Shown in pieces: positions 5,884 to 14,522 of a stretch of DNA of 64,000 nucleotides. The DNA comes from an uncultured Prevotellaceae bacterium (GTDB taxonomy: Bacteria; Bacteroidota; Bacteroidia; Bacteroidales; Bacteroidaceae), in the NCBI GenBank assembly GCA_900318995.1, contig ONMR01000010.1:1-64000 (forward strand), given 5' to 3'. The position numbers and the translations under genes were made by a program. The notes beneath the pieces were generated by a model that was not told where the DNA came from, did not search any database, and was given only the letters and a program-made list of their open reading frames with translations. Positions within the stretch are counted from its first letter, which is position 1, and every line of letters begins with the position of its first letter.

Positions 5884-8800
5884 ATGGAAAAATCATTGAA
5901 AAGAGTCCTGGCGGTTGCCGCTCTGGCACTCATCGGACTGCCTATTACAGCTCAGGAGACCGTTCCGGTTTACAGAAACACCAGTTATTCATTTCAGGAG
6001 CGTGCAGTAGACCTGGTGTCACGCCTTACCCTGGAGGAGAAACAGGCCCTTTTGGGCAACAACATGGCTGCCGTACCACGTTTGGGTATTAAACAGTATA
6101 ACGTATGGAGTGAGGCTCTTCACGGAGTGCTTGCCGGAGCAAATGCATCGGTAGGGCTGCAGGGACCTACATCGTTCCCCGGCAGTGTGGCTCTGGGCTC
6201 AACATGGGACCCGGACCTGCTGGAACTGGAGGCATCGGTCATAGCCGATGAGGCACGTGCCATTTTCCAGACAGGCACCAAAGGACTTACATTCTGGAGC
6301 CCGGTGGTGGAGCCCATACGTGACCCGCGCTGGGGCCGTACCGGCGAAAGCTACGGTGAGGATCCGTTCCTGGCCGCCGTTATGAGCGGCGGATTCGTGC
6401 GCGGCATGATGGGCAGTGACCCCAACTACATCAAGGCAGTGCCGTGCGCCAAGCACTATTTTGCCAACAACAGTGAGTTTGACCGTCACGTGGGCAGTTC
6501 AAACATGGACAGCCGCGATATGCGCGAGTTCTATCTCTATCCATACAAGGAGCTGATTGAGAAGGACAACCTGCCGTCAATCATGTCATCGTACAATGCT
6601 GTTAACCACGTTCCCACATCGGCCAGCGGATTGTATCTGGACACCATAGCCCGCCGTACCTACGGCATGAAGGGTTACGTAACGGGTGACTGCGCTGCCA
6701 TTGAGGATATTTACACAGGTCATTACTACGTGGAGACAGCCGAGGAGGCTACCGCCGCCGGACTCAAGGCCGGTGTGGACTCCGACTGCGGAAGCGTATA
6801 TCAGCGTTACGCCCTGAGCGCACTGGAGAAAGGTCTTATAACAGAGGCCGATATGGACCGTGCATTGGTCAATATGTTCATAATCCGTATGCGTACCGGT
6901 GAATTTGACCCTTTGATGAAGGTGCCGTACGCAAACTTCCCCGCCAGCACCGTAAACTCAGAGCGCAGCCAGGCCATTGCACTGGAGGTGGCCACACGCA
7001 CTCCTGTCCTGCTCAAGAATGATAAGATTGTTGGTACTGAGACAAAGGCCCTGCCTATCAGCCTTAATGATATAAAGAGCATCGCGCTGATTGGCCCGCA
7101 GGCTGACCGCGTGGAACTTGGACCGTACTCCGGACGTCCCGAGCAGTCCAGCCGTACCAGCCCGTACGCCGGTATCAGCAAGTATATAGCCGACAAGGGT
7201 CTGGATATAGAGGTAACCCTGGCTCAGGGCGGAAGTACCAAGAGCAAGAGTAACCTGCTGTATGTGGCTTGGTTTGAACTGGAGAAACCCGACGGAACGA
7301 AGAGCCGCCATGATGCTACGCAGTACAGTTCTTCGTCTCAGGGCATTACCGTAGGATCCGGCATGGGAACCGAGGAGCAGGTCCGTTCAATTGATGACGG
7401 CTCCTGGACAGCGTATGAGAACATTGACCTTATCAATGTGGAAAAGATTACCATCGGTGCCAACATTCCTACTGAGGGTGGTATCATAGAGGTGCACGTA
7501 GGTTCACCCGAGGGAAACCTCATCAGCACTATCGAGGCTACACGTGCATCGGGCAAGAGGGTAGGCGGCGTATATGGCGCCAGCACACCCATGGAGGCTA
7601 AGGTTAACAAGCTGGGTTACAACGGTCCTCAGACCCTGTATCTGGTCTATAAGGCCCCGGAAGATGATGAGATTCCGGATGATGTACTTGCAGCAGCCCG
7701 CAAGAGTGACGTGGCAATCGTATTTGTGGGAACCGATGAGAACACCGCCACCGAGGAGGCTGACCGTCTGACCCTGAACCTGCCGGGCAACCAGGTCAAG
7801 CTGATTCAGGCAGTGGCTAAGGAGAACAAGAATACCGTAGTTGTGATGCAGACCCTGGGATGCGTAGAGGTTGAGGATTTCAAGAACCTGGAGAACATTC
7901 CCGGCATACTGTGGACCGGATACAACGGCCAGGCACAGGGTGCCGCCATTCCTATGGTGCTGTTTGGCGACGTTACCCCCGGCGGTAAGCTGAACGCCAC
8001 ATGGTACAAGTCCGTCAAGGACCTTCCGCCCATTACAGACTATACCCTGCGTGCCGGAAACGGCAAGCCCGGTCGTACCCTGTGGTACTTTACCAAGCCG
8101 GTATCTTACGAGTTCGGTTACGGACTCAGTTACACCACATTCGAGTATTCGGACTTTACAATCAGCAAAAGTTCAATCACCCCCGATGACAAGATAACAG
8201 TATCAGTAAACGTAAAGAACACAGGCGATTATGACGGTGATGAGGTGGTCCAGATTTACGTCAGGACTCCCGACAGCCCGGCATCGCTGCAGCGTCCAAT
8301 AAAGAGGCTCAAGGGATTCAAGCGCGTTACCATACCGCGTGGCCAGACCCGCCGGGTTGAGATTGATATTGACTGCGCCGACCTCTGGTTCTGGGATATG
8401 GATAAAGACCGCATCACCTATGATTCGGGCCGTTATCTGTTTGAGATAGGCTCTTCTTCACAGGATATCCGCGGAACCGTATCGGCCAATATGAACGGCA
8501 GGTTCACTCCGCAGCTCAAGACCGTTGTGGCCGACTGCCGCGTATCGGTTCTGGAGATTGGCCAGACCGCACAGACGGTTACATCGGCCTGCCTTACCGA
8601 TGACTCGTTCATAGGCCTGGACGAGGCTACCGTAAAGTATCTGAGCAGCAATGAGGCTGTGGCAACCGTGGATGCATCCGGTAAACTTACCGCTGTGGGC
8701 CCCGGAATTGCGTCAGTTACCGTAAGCGTTACCTATAACGGCAAGACCGTGAGCGACACCTATTCAATAAAGGTCAATGCCGACCTGTCACTGGCCACAC

Positions 8801-9684
8801 TAAAGAACGGCAGCAAGTCTATCTTTAAAGCCGGACGCAAGCAGTTCAGCGTGCTGGGCAAGATGTCGTCGCAGGTAAGCGCTACTGCCAAGTCGCAGAA
8901 GGTCAAGGTTGATGTAAGTCAGGCTCCTACAGTGCCCGGAACAGCCGTCGTAAAGGTATCCGAGCCTGTTACCGGCGATGCCCTGACCTACTATGTGAAT
9001 TTCGGTACCAAGGGCGTAAGCGATGAGTTTAAGAACAACAATCTGGACCGCCAGTGGAATGTGCTGCGCCGCAACGATGACAATCTGCTGCTGGCCGACG
9101 GCAGACTGGAGATAACAGCTGCTGCAGGTGATATAAACGGTGCTGCCGACAACGGAGCCAACGTGGTCCTGCAGAGCGCCAACAGTGACTGGACCATAGA
9201 TACCAAAGTGCAGACAAGCGCTCTGCCTACCGGTGCCCAGAACGCAGGTCTGGTGGCTTATCAGGATGACGCCCATTTTGTCAAGTTTGTCTACACCGCC
9301 GCCGGATTCCGCCGCGGACAGCAGCAGGCGGCAGCACCGGCAGCAGGCAGCCTGCAGCTCTATGTTGAGGAGAACGGCGCATCCAAGAGCACAGCCAGCG
9401 TAAACCTGGCTGAGGCCGGCGTCAAGGATAACACAATCTATCTCAAGCTTGAAAAGGACGGCAGCGTCTATACCGCATTCTATTCTGTAAACGGTAAGGA
9501 GTGGATTCAGGCCGCTCAGGCAGATGTTACCCTTAAGGATATCCAGGCCGGTGTGATTGCATGCCAGGGAGTCCAGAATATGCGCGGCATGCGTGGCGGA
9601 GCAGCTCCGGCTGCAGCACCTGCACAGCAGCAGGCCGCACCCTTCAAAGCTGCTTTTGACTGGTTCCGTATCAAGAACAGATAA
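5884..9684 (+). CDS. Multidomain GH3 glycosidase, probable beta-xylosidase or beta-glucosidase
   Basis: 1266 residues, much longer than the usual 750-850 of GH3. A signal peptide (to about residue 23, ITA-QE) is followed by the GH3 TIM barrel (35-340; KHYFANNSE, nucleophile Asp269 in GYVTGDCAA), the GH3 alpha/beta sandwich split by an inserted beta domain at about 440-590 (VGSGMGTEEQVRSIDDGSW, CBM6-like), the fibronectin-like GH3 domain (755-860; FGYGLSYTTFEYS, NTGDYDGDEVVQIYV), a Big_2 Ig-like domain (880-960) and a C-terminal concanavalin-like domain (1045-1266; DEFKNNNLDRQWN) as in some xylan enzymes. It acts outside the cytoplasm on xylan- or glucan-derived oligosaccharides. A small secreted protein follows six bases later. 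Exact substrate is not certain. Confidence 0.88.
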   Translation: MEKSLKRVLAVAALALIGLPITAQETVPVYRNTSYSFQERAVDLVSRLTLEEKQALLGNNMAAVPRLGIKQYNVWSEALHGVLAGANASVGLQGPTSFPGSVALGSTWDPDLLELEASVIADEARAIFQTGTKGLTFWSPVVEPIRDPRWGRTGESYGEDPFLAAVMSGGFVRGMMGSDPNYIKAVPCAKHYFANNSEFDRHVGSSNMDSRDMREFYLYPYKELIEKDNLPSIMSSYNAVNHVPTSASGLYLDTIARRTYGMKGYVTGDCAAIEDIYTGHYYVETAEEATAAGLKAGVDSDCGSVYQRYALSALEKGLITEADMDRALVNMFIIRMRTGEFDPLMKVPYANFPASTVNSERSQAIALEVATRTPVLLKNDKIVGTETKALPISLNDIKSIALIGPQADRVELGPYSGRPEQSSRTSPYAGISKYIADKGLDIEVTLAQGGSTKSKSNLLYVAWFELEKPDGTKSRHDATQYSSSSQGITVGSGMGTEEQVRSIDDGSWTAYENIDLINVEKITIGANIPTEGGIIEVHVGSPEGNLISTIEATRASGKRVGGVYGASTPMEAKVNKLGYNGPQTLYLVYKAPEDDEIPDDVLAAARKSDVAIVFVGTDENTATEEADRLTLNLPGNQVKLIQAVAKENKNTVVVMQTLGCVEVEDFKNLENIPGILWTGYNGQAQGAAIPMVLFGDVTPGGKLNATWYKSVKDLPPITDYTLRAGNGKPGRTLWYFTKPVSYEFGYGLSYTTFEYSDFTISKSSITPDDKITVSVNVKNTGDYDGDEVVQIYVRTPDSPASLQRPIKRLKGFKRVTIPRGQTRRVEIDIDCADLWFWDMDKDRITYDSGRYLFEIGSSSQDIRGTVSANMNGRFTPQLKTVVADCRVSVLEIGQTAQTVTSACLTDDSFIGLDEATVKYLSSNEAVATVDASGKLTAVGPGIASVTVSVTYNGKTVSDTYSIKVNADLSLATLKNGSKSIFKAGRKQFSVLGKMSSQVSATAKSQKVKVDVSQAPTVPGTAVVKVSEPVTGDALTYYVNFGTKGVSDEFKNNNLDRQWNVLRRNDDNLLLADGRLEITAAAGDINGAADNGANVVLQSANSDWTIDTKVQTSALPTGAQNAGLVAYQDDAHFVKFVYTAAGFRRGQQQAAAPAAGSLQLYVEENGASKSTASVNLAEAGVKDNTIYLKLEKDGSVYTAFYSVNGKEWIQAAQADVTLKDIQAGVIACQGVQNMRGMRGGAAPAAAPAQQQAAPFKAAFDWFRIKNR

Positions 9685-9690
9685 AAACTG

Positions 9691-10497
9691 ATGTCAGTAA
9701 GACATATAAACAATCTGAAACTGTTCTCCGCCATATTACTGATGTGGTGGGGGACAGTTTTCAGTTTGTCTGCCGCCCCGCCAAAGGTTGTGGATATAAA
9801 ACCCTACAATGACGGATTCGTTAAAGCTTGCGTTGACGGAATGATTTACTGGACAGATATTGACGGAGTTCATCTGGACAGCGTGAATATCAGGACCGGA
9901 ATTGCAGGGATTGAGGTGGCAGAAGGCTCGGTCCTGGCGGTAAGCCCTGATTGTGCGGTCATGAAAGTGGAGCGTAACGGAAAGACCGGCCGGCTATGCC
10001 GCAGTCAGATAAAAGGCGGTGCCGATAAAGTGACCGGGATTGCATGCTCGGGAGGCAGAACCTATATCCTTACGGAAAACGGCATAATATATAACACTAC
10101 AGATTTCAAGACGTTTACTCCATTTGATTTCAATCTCACATACAGCGGTTATTATGACCCGACGCGTTTCAGCGCAATATGCGCATCGGCGGGCAGCATT
10201 TTCATAGCCGGAACTTTTGATAACGGTATGCCTGCGGTGTTCACATCGACCGCCGGAAATATCTGGAGCGAGCGCAGCCTTACCTATACCGATAGGGCCG
10301 AAACCCTGTCATTGGAGCAACAACCCCTGTCAATGGCATACGACAGCCGTATGGACCGTTTTGTGCTGGCCTGCACAGACGGTTACCTGTTCTATATGCC
10401 CGGATGCTCACACTGCAACAGCTTAGAGCATAAGGCCCTCTCTGACATAGCGGCAGTAGGGTTTAATGACGGCCGATGCCTCTGGGCAGTGGAATAA
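9691..10497 (+). CDS. Secreted protein of unknown function, GH3 partner
   Basis: 268 residues with a signal peptide (hydrophobic LFSAILLMWWGTVFSL, cleavage near SAA-PP at about 31). The mature part shows repeated short beta units with Gly and aromatic residues (GFVKACVDGMIYWTD, GRTYILTENGIIYNTTD, GSIFIAGTFDNG, DRFVLACTDGYLFYMPG), as in a beta-propeller, but I cannot assign a family. It starts six bases after the large GH3 gene and ends before a strong terminator, so the two form one operon. It may bind the same glycan or help the enzyme at the surface; that is inference. Confidence 0.75.
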   Translation: MSVRHINNLKLFSAILLMWWGTVFSLSAAPPKVVDIKPYNDGFVKACVDGMIYWTDIDGVHLDSVNIRTGIAGIEVAEGSVLAVSPDCAVMKVERNGKTGRLCRSQIKGGADKVTGIACSGGRTYILTENGIIYNTTDFKTFTPFDFNLTYSGYYDPTRFSAICASAGSIFIAGTFDNGMPAVFTSTAGNIWSERSLTYTDRAETLSLEQQPLSMAYDSRMDRFVLACTDGYLFYMPGCSHCNSLEHKALSDIAAVGFNDGRCLWAVE

Positions 10498-10503
10498 AAG
10501 AAT

Positions 10504-10536
10504 GCCGTCATCTCATTGAGGTGGCGGCTTTTTTTT
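10504..10536 (+). terminator. Rho-independent terminator after the GH3 operon
   Basis: GCCGTCATCTC pairs with GAGGTGGCGGC (two G-T pairs) around a three-base loop, followed by eight T. The T run merges into the -7 box of rnhB. Confidence 0.85.
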
Positions 10537-10544
10537 AAATTTGC
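10536..10544 (+). promoter_or_regulatory. -7 box for rnhB
   Basis: TAAATTTGC, starting in the T tract of the previous terminator and ending eight bases before the ATG at 10553. A TTG at 10541 lies inside the box and is therefore not the start. Confidence 0.6.
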
Positions 10545-10552
10545 AGTCTGTT

Positions 10553-11170
10553 ATGAAACATAATCCGTTGATGCCGTATCTGGTGGAGGGTAGGGTGGAG
10601 GCCGGCTGCGATGAGGCGGGGCGCGGCTGTCTGGCCGGGCCTGTGTATGCCGCTGCGGTGATATTGCCGCCCGGTTTCTGCAATCCGCTGCTTAATGACT
10701 CCAAGCAGCTTACGGAGAAACAGCGCTATGAACTGCGCCCCATCATTGAGCGGGAGGCTGTGGCTTGGGCCGTGGGTGTGGTGGATAACAGGGAGATAGA
10801 TAAAATCAATATTCTCAAGGCATCATTCACGGCCATGCACAGGGCGATAGACCAGCTTAAGGTGAGGCCGGAGCATCTGCTCATAGACGGTAACCGTTTC
10901 ATCCCGTATCCGGGCATACCGCATACAACCATCGTGAAGGGCGACGGCAAGATGATGTCCATTGCGGCGGCTTCAATACTGGCCAAGACCTACCGTGACG
11001 ACTTTATGAACCGCATAGCCGATGAATACCCGCAGTATGACTGGCGGGAGAACAAGGGCTATCCGACTGCCAAACATAGGGCGGCCATAAAACAGTACGG
11101 CACGACGCCGTATCACCGCATGTCGTTCAACCTGCTGGGTGACGGACAGTTATCTCTGGATTTGTTCTGA
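10553..11170 (+). CDS. rnhB: Ribonuclease HII
   Basis: 205 residues from the ATG at 10553. RNase HII motifs are plain: [15 protein letters not shown] (catalytic Asp-Glu), [25 protein letters not shown] (catalytic Asp), [21 protein letters not shown] (catalytic Asp/Glu region), then [16 protein letters not shown]. The enzyme cuts RNA in RNA-DNA hybrids and removes single ribonucleotides from DNA. The length is normal for the family. It is a single-gene unit with its own promoter and lies between two GH3 genes without an evident functional link to them. Confidence 0.95.
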   Translation: MKHNPLMPYLVEGRVEAGCDEAGRGCLAGPVYAAAVILPPGFCNPLLNDSKQLTEKQRYELRPIIEREAVAWAVGVVDNREIDKINILKASFTAMHRAIDQLKVRPEHLLIDGNRFIPYPGIPHTTIVKGDGKMMSIAAASILAKTYRDDFMNRIADEYPQYDWRENKGYPTAKHRAAIKQYGTTPYHRMSFNLLGDGQLSLDLF

Positions 11171-11208
11171 TAATTGTATTACCTTTATAGCCCTAAACCG
11201 GTTATAAT

Positions 11209-13575
11209 ATGAAGACTGTAATAAGGAAAAGCCTGATAGCATTAAGCGCATTGCCGTTATGCATGAACTCATGCAGGCAGAGTGACGTGTTGGAACGTCA
11301 GATAGATGAACTGTATGACCGAATGCCGCAACAGGAGCGTATAGCACAGTTACGCAGTATGTACATGGATGTGCTCTTTGATGACCAGGGTAAGCTGGAT
11401 ACCACCCAGTGCCGCAAACTCATTCCCTATGGTATAGGTCATTTCTCGCAGTTTGCTCTGCAGCAGCCGCGTGACCCCAATGATTTGCGTGACATGGTAG
11501 CTCAGCTTCAGGATTGGCTTATGAATAATACCCCCAACGGTATCCCGGCGCTGTTTCATGAAGAGGTACTCTCTGGAATCAATACTCTTGGTGCTACAGT
11601 ATATCCGCAGCAGATAGGACAGGCCGGTTCTTTCAATCCCCAGCTTGCAGAGCTCAAGACCAGGCAGACCGGCAGGCTTATGCGTAAGATGGGCGGAATT
11701 CTGGCCCTGTCACCTATGATTGACGTATGCCGTACTCCCAGCTTTAACCGTCTGGAGGAGTCATACGGTGAGGACGGGTATCTTAGTGCCGTGATGGGCG
11801 TGGCTTTTGTGCGTGGCCTGCAGCAGGGTGACCTTAAGAAAGGGGTTGGTGCATGCACAAAGCATTACCTGGGCTATGGTGGAGGCGGTGATGCCCCCGA
11901 AAAGGAGCTGATGGAGGAAATCCTGCTGCCGCATGAGACTGCAATCCGTATTGCCGGCAGCAGGACGGTCATGCCCGGATATCATGCCGTTCATGGTGTT
12001 AACTGTGTGGCTAACGGCGAGATTCTGAATGACATACTGCGCGGCTATGTGGGTTTTGACGGTATGGTTGTGAGTGACTATACCGCGATAGGCCAGATTC
12101 CGGGAGTGAGGGGTTCTGCTGCAAAGGCTGCCGAGGCTATCAATAACGGAAACGATGTTGATTTTCCGGAAGGCAGTGACTATCGTAACCTGCAGGAGGC
12201 ATTAGACAAAGGTCTGGCCAAGCCCGAGGCGTTTGAGCGTGCGGTGAAGGATGTGCTGCGCCAGAAATTCCGTTCCGGACTGTTTGATGAGAATCCTTAT
12301 CTGTACAGCAGTGAAAAAATAATATTGGATACCCCCGAGGAGCGCCGTGCTGCCTACGATATTGCTTCACAATCAGTTGTGCTGCTTGAGAACAACGGTG
12401 TGCTGCCGCTTAATGATGTAAGGAACATTCTGGTGACCGGACCCAATGCCAACTCCATCTGGGCCATGTGCGGTGACTATACCTATCCCGCCATGTCATA
12501 TTTCTGGAAAAGGGTTGAGGATATTGACCAACAGGACCAGCCGCATATAGTGAAATTGCTGGAGGGTTTGAACAACCGCAAGCCATACGGGATGAACATA
12601 ATGTACTCACGAGGCTGTGACTGGACCGAGGAGCTTGAGACCAAATACCGCGAGGACGGCGACGAGCGTGCATGGGACTGGTACATCCTGCACCGTATGG
12701 TACAATCGGGCGAGGTGGCCGATAAGAAAGAGGCTCTCAGACTGGCTGCCAAGGCCGATGTCATCATAGCCGCTATGGGTGAGAACGTGATGCTGTGCGG
12801 TGAGAACCGTGACCGGAAGGGACTGCGTCTGCCGGGCAGTCAGGAGCAGTATGTGGAGGAGCTCATCAAGACCGGCAAGCCCGTGGTATTGATAATGTTT
12901 GGAGGCCGTGCCCAGGTGGTGTCAGGACTGGCTGAGCGTTGCGCCGCAGTGATACAGGCCTGGTATCCGGGTGAGGAGGGCGGTAATGCAGTTGCTGATA
13001 TTCTTTATGGAAACGTATCACCATCGGCCAGGCTTTCCGTAAGCTATCCGAATACAGAACTGTATGAGCCTATATGCTACAACCGCTCCACCAAACAGGA
13101 TCCGCGCATACAATGGCCGTTCGGTTACGGACTGAGCTACACTACATTTGAGTACAGCAACCTGAAGGTGACTGATGCCAAGACTACCGATGAGTCCCTA
13201 ACCGTTTCGTTCACGGTTAAGAATACCGGCAGTGCTACTGCCGATGAGGTGGCTCAGATTTACCTTTCACCCACAACCGAAGGACAGAATATCCGCCCCA
13301 TACAGCTGCAGGGATTTGCCCGCGTTTCACTGCTGCCGGGTGAGAGCAAGACCGTTCAGGTAAAGCTCTACACTGAGCAGCTGGGCTATTACAGCAATGA
13401 CGGAAAGCGGCAGTGGAACATTGCTCCGGGCAGGTTCATCGTAAAGGTGGGAGCTTCATCGGCCGATATAAGACTTGAGGAGACCGTGACACTGAGCGGC
13501 AAGGCTGTAAGCAAGCCTATCAGGGACTACTACTTCTCGGAGAGTTCTGTTTCTATGGCAGCCACGACAAGATAG
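11209..13575 (+). CDS. GH3 beta-glucosidase-type lipoprotein
   Basis: 788 residues, the normal GH3 length. An export signal with cysteines at 18 and 22 (LCMNSC) suggests a lipoprotein. The TIM barrel holds LEESYGEDGYLSAVMG, KHYLGYGG and the nucleophile Asp290 in MVVSDYTAIG; the sandwich domain follows (VVLLENNGVLPL, ENRDRKGLRLPG), then WPFGYGLSYTTFEYS and a fibronectin-like end (NTGSATADEVAQIYL). It differs from the first GH3 by lacking the inserted and C-terminal extra domains. It is likely to release terminal glucose or xylose from short oligosaccharides in the periplasm or at the surface. There is no SusC/SusD pair in the window, so this is not a standard PUL. Confidence 0.9.
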   Translation: MKTVIRKSLIALSALPLCMNSCRQSDVLERQIDELYDRMPQQERIAQLRSMYMDVLFDDQGKLDTTQCRKLIPYGIGHFSQFALQQPRDPNDLRDMVAQLQDWLMNNTPNGIPALFHEEVLSGINTLGATVYPQQIGQAGSFNPQLAELKTRQTGRLMRKMGGILALSPMIDVCRTPSFNRLEESYGEDGYLSAVMGVAFVRGLQQGDLKKGVGACTKHYLGYGGGGDAPEKELMEEILLPHETAIRIAGSRTVMPGYHAVHGVNCVANGEILNDILRGYVGFDGMVVSDYTAIGQIPGVRGSAAKAAEAINNGNDVDFPEGSDYRNLQEALDKGLAKPEAFERAVKDVLRQKFRSGLFDENPYLYSSEKIILDTPEERRAAYDIASQSVVLLENNGVLPLNDVRNILVTGPNANSIWAMCGDYTYPAMSYFWKRVEDIDQQDQPHIVKLLEGLNNRKPYGMNIMYSRGCDWTEELETKYREDGDERAWDWYILHRMVQSGEVADKKEALRLAAKADVIIAAMGENVMLCGENRDRKGLRLPGSQEQYVEELIKTGKPVVLIMFGGRAQVVSGLAERCAAVIQAWYPGEEGGNAVADILYGNVSPSARLSVSYPNTELYEPICYNRSTKQDPRIQWPFGYGLSYTTFEYSNLKVTDAKTTDESLTVSFTVKNTGSATADEVAQIYLSPTTEGQNIRPIQLQGFARVSLLPGESKTVQVKLYTEQLGYYSNDGKRQWNIAPGRFIVKVGASSADIRLEETVTLSGKAVSKPIRDYYFSESSVSMAATTR

Positions 13576-13641
13576 ACCGCACGACTTGACTACATTTATG
13601 CCGCGTAGTTTATTTGCGAATCCGGATATTTATGACTATCT

Positions 13642-14292
13642 ATGTGTCAGAAAAAGGATTATGCTATGCTGCAATATGAGAAATTAAAGAAGGAGGAGAT
13701 TAAGGAGGCATCGGAACTGGCCGCCAGAGCCTATTTTGATTATATCTATATAACCATCTTTTTTCCAGGCCTTAAGGAGCGGCAAAGAGGGTTGGCACGG
13801 TTCCTGGCCATTAACAGGAAAGGAAACTTTAAGGGCTCACATATGCTGACCGCACGTCTGGACGGCAGGATGGTGGCTGAGGCGTCACTTGAGCCACCTG
13901 GATACAAGCAGCCATCGGTAATCAGGTTTATTCTGAGCGGTTACCTGAAGATGTATTTTCTTACCAATTGGAAGCACCTGCATGCTTTCCTGGCAAAGGA
14001 TGAGGAGGCCGGTACCCCGTGCCATGATTATCAGAAGAACAATCCCGATGTATGGTACCTGAGTATGATTGAGGTTGATCCACAGTTTCACGGTCAAGGC
14101 ATAGGCACTGAGTTCCTGTCTTATCTGGAGGATTACGTACGGCAGCATGGGGGCAAGACCATGGTGCTGTTCACCAACAACCGGGAGAACTTGGGTTTCT
14201 ATACAAAACGCGGCTACGAGGTGTTCCATGAGTATGAAATAAGCCATAACGGCCAGACAATGGGTAACTGGAGCTTGAGGAAATCCCTGTGA
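13642..14292 (+). CDS. GNAT family N-acetyltransferase
   Basis: 216 residues. The acetyl-CoA-binding motif A is visible near residue 140-165: LSMIEVDPQFHGQGIGTEFLSYL, with the Q/R-x-x-G-x-G/A pattern as HGQGIG. The C-terminal strand LGFYTKRGYEVFHEYEI is typical of GNAT proteins. The acceptor substrate is unknown. The ATG at 13642 is used here, but the Met nine codons later (13666) has AAAGGA upstream and could be the true start. The gene ends 15 bases before the nested inverted repeat at 14308. Confidence 0.82.
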   Translation: MCQKKDYAMLQYEKLKKEEIKEASELAARAYFDYIYITIFFPGLKERQRGLARFLAINRKGNFKGSHMLTARLDGRMVAEASLEPPGYKQPSVIRFILSGYLKMYFLTNWKHLHAFLAKDEEAGTPCHDYQKNNPDVWYLSMIEVDPQFHGQGIGTEFLSYLEDYVRQHGGKTMVLFTNNRENLGFYTKRGYEVFHEYEISHNGQTMGNWSLRKSL

Positions 14293-14307
14293 GTCTATGG
14301 CTTCTTT

Positions 14308-14450
14308 CGCCAAAGTGTCCCACACTCACCCTATTGAGAATACGTTCTCTCGCGGGTTGGTGTGGGACATACCCTCATTTTAGGGGGTATGTCCCACACT
14401 TATCGGCCCCAGGAGCGCTGTGAGCGGGGTGAGTGTGGGACACTTTGGCG
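14308..14450. repeat. Nested inverted-repeat element, MITE- or BIME-like
   Basis: The outer arms (14308-14331 and 14427-14450) are perfect 24-base inverted repeats. Inside is a second perfect hairpin of 15 bases per arm (14360-14374 and 14385-14399). All four arms share the unit GTGTGGGACA, so the element looks built from four alternating copies of one unit. It contains no gene. The right outer arm lies upstream of the promoter of the metal ATPase gene. Confidence 0.85.
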
Positions 14451-14487
14451 GAGCGCAAAATGCAACCCGGTTGCAAGCGCGCTCGTG

Positions 14488-14496
14488 TACCTTTGC
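14488..14496 (+). promoter_or_regulatory. -7 box for the metal ATPase gene
   Basis: TACCTTTGC, 26 bases before the ATG at 14523. It lies inside the longer open frame from 14433 and shows that frame's start to be false. Confidence 0.65.
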
Positions 14497-14522
14497 AGCG
14501 GAAATCAAAAAAAGTACGCTAT

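Noticed and set aside
5884-13575. Standard polysaccharide utilisation locus
   Set aside because: Two GH3 genes but no SusC/SusD, no hybrid sensor, and rnhB lies between them.
14308-14450. Insertion sequence
   Set aside because: Only 143 bases, no transposase frame inside; at best a non-autonomous element.
14433-14522. Longer N-terminus for the metal ATPase, starting within the nested repeat
   Set aside because: The extra 30 codons come from the repeat arm and contain the TACCTTTGC promoter box; the His-rich start at 14523 fits better.
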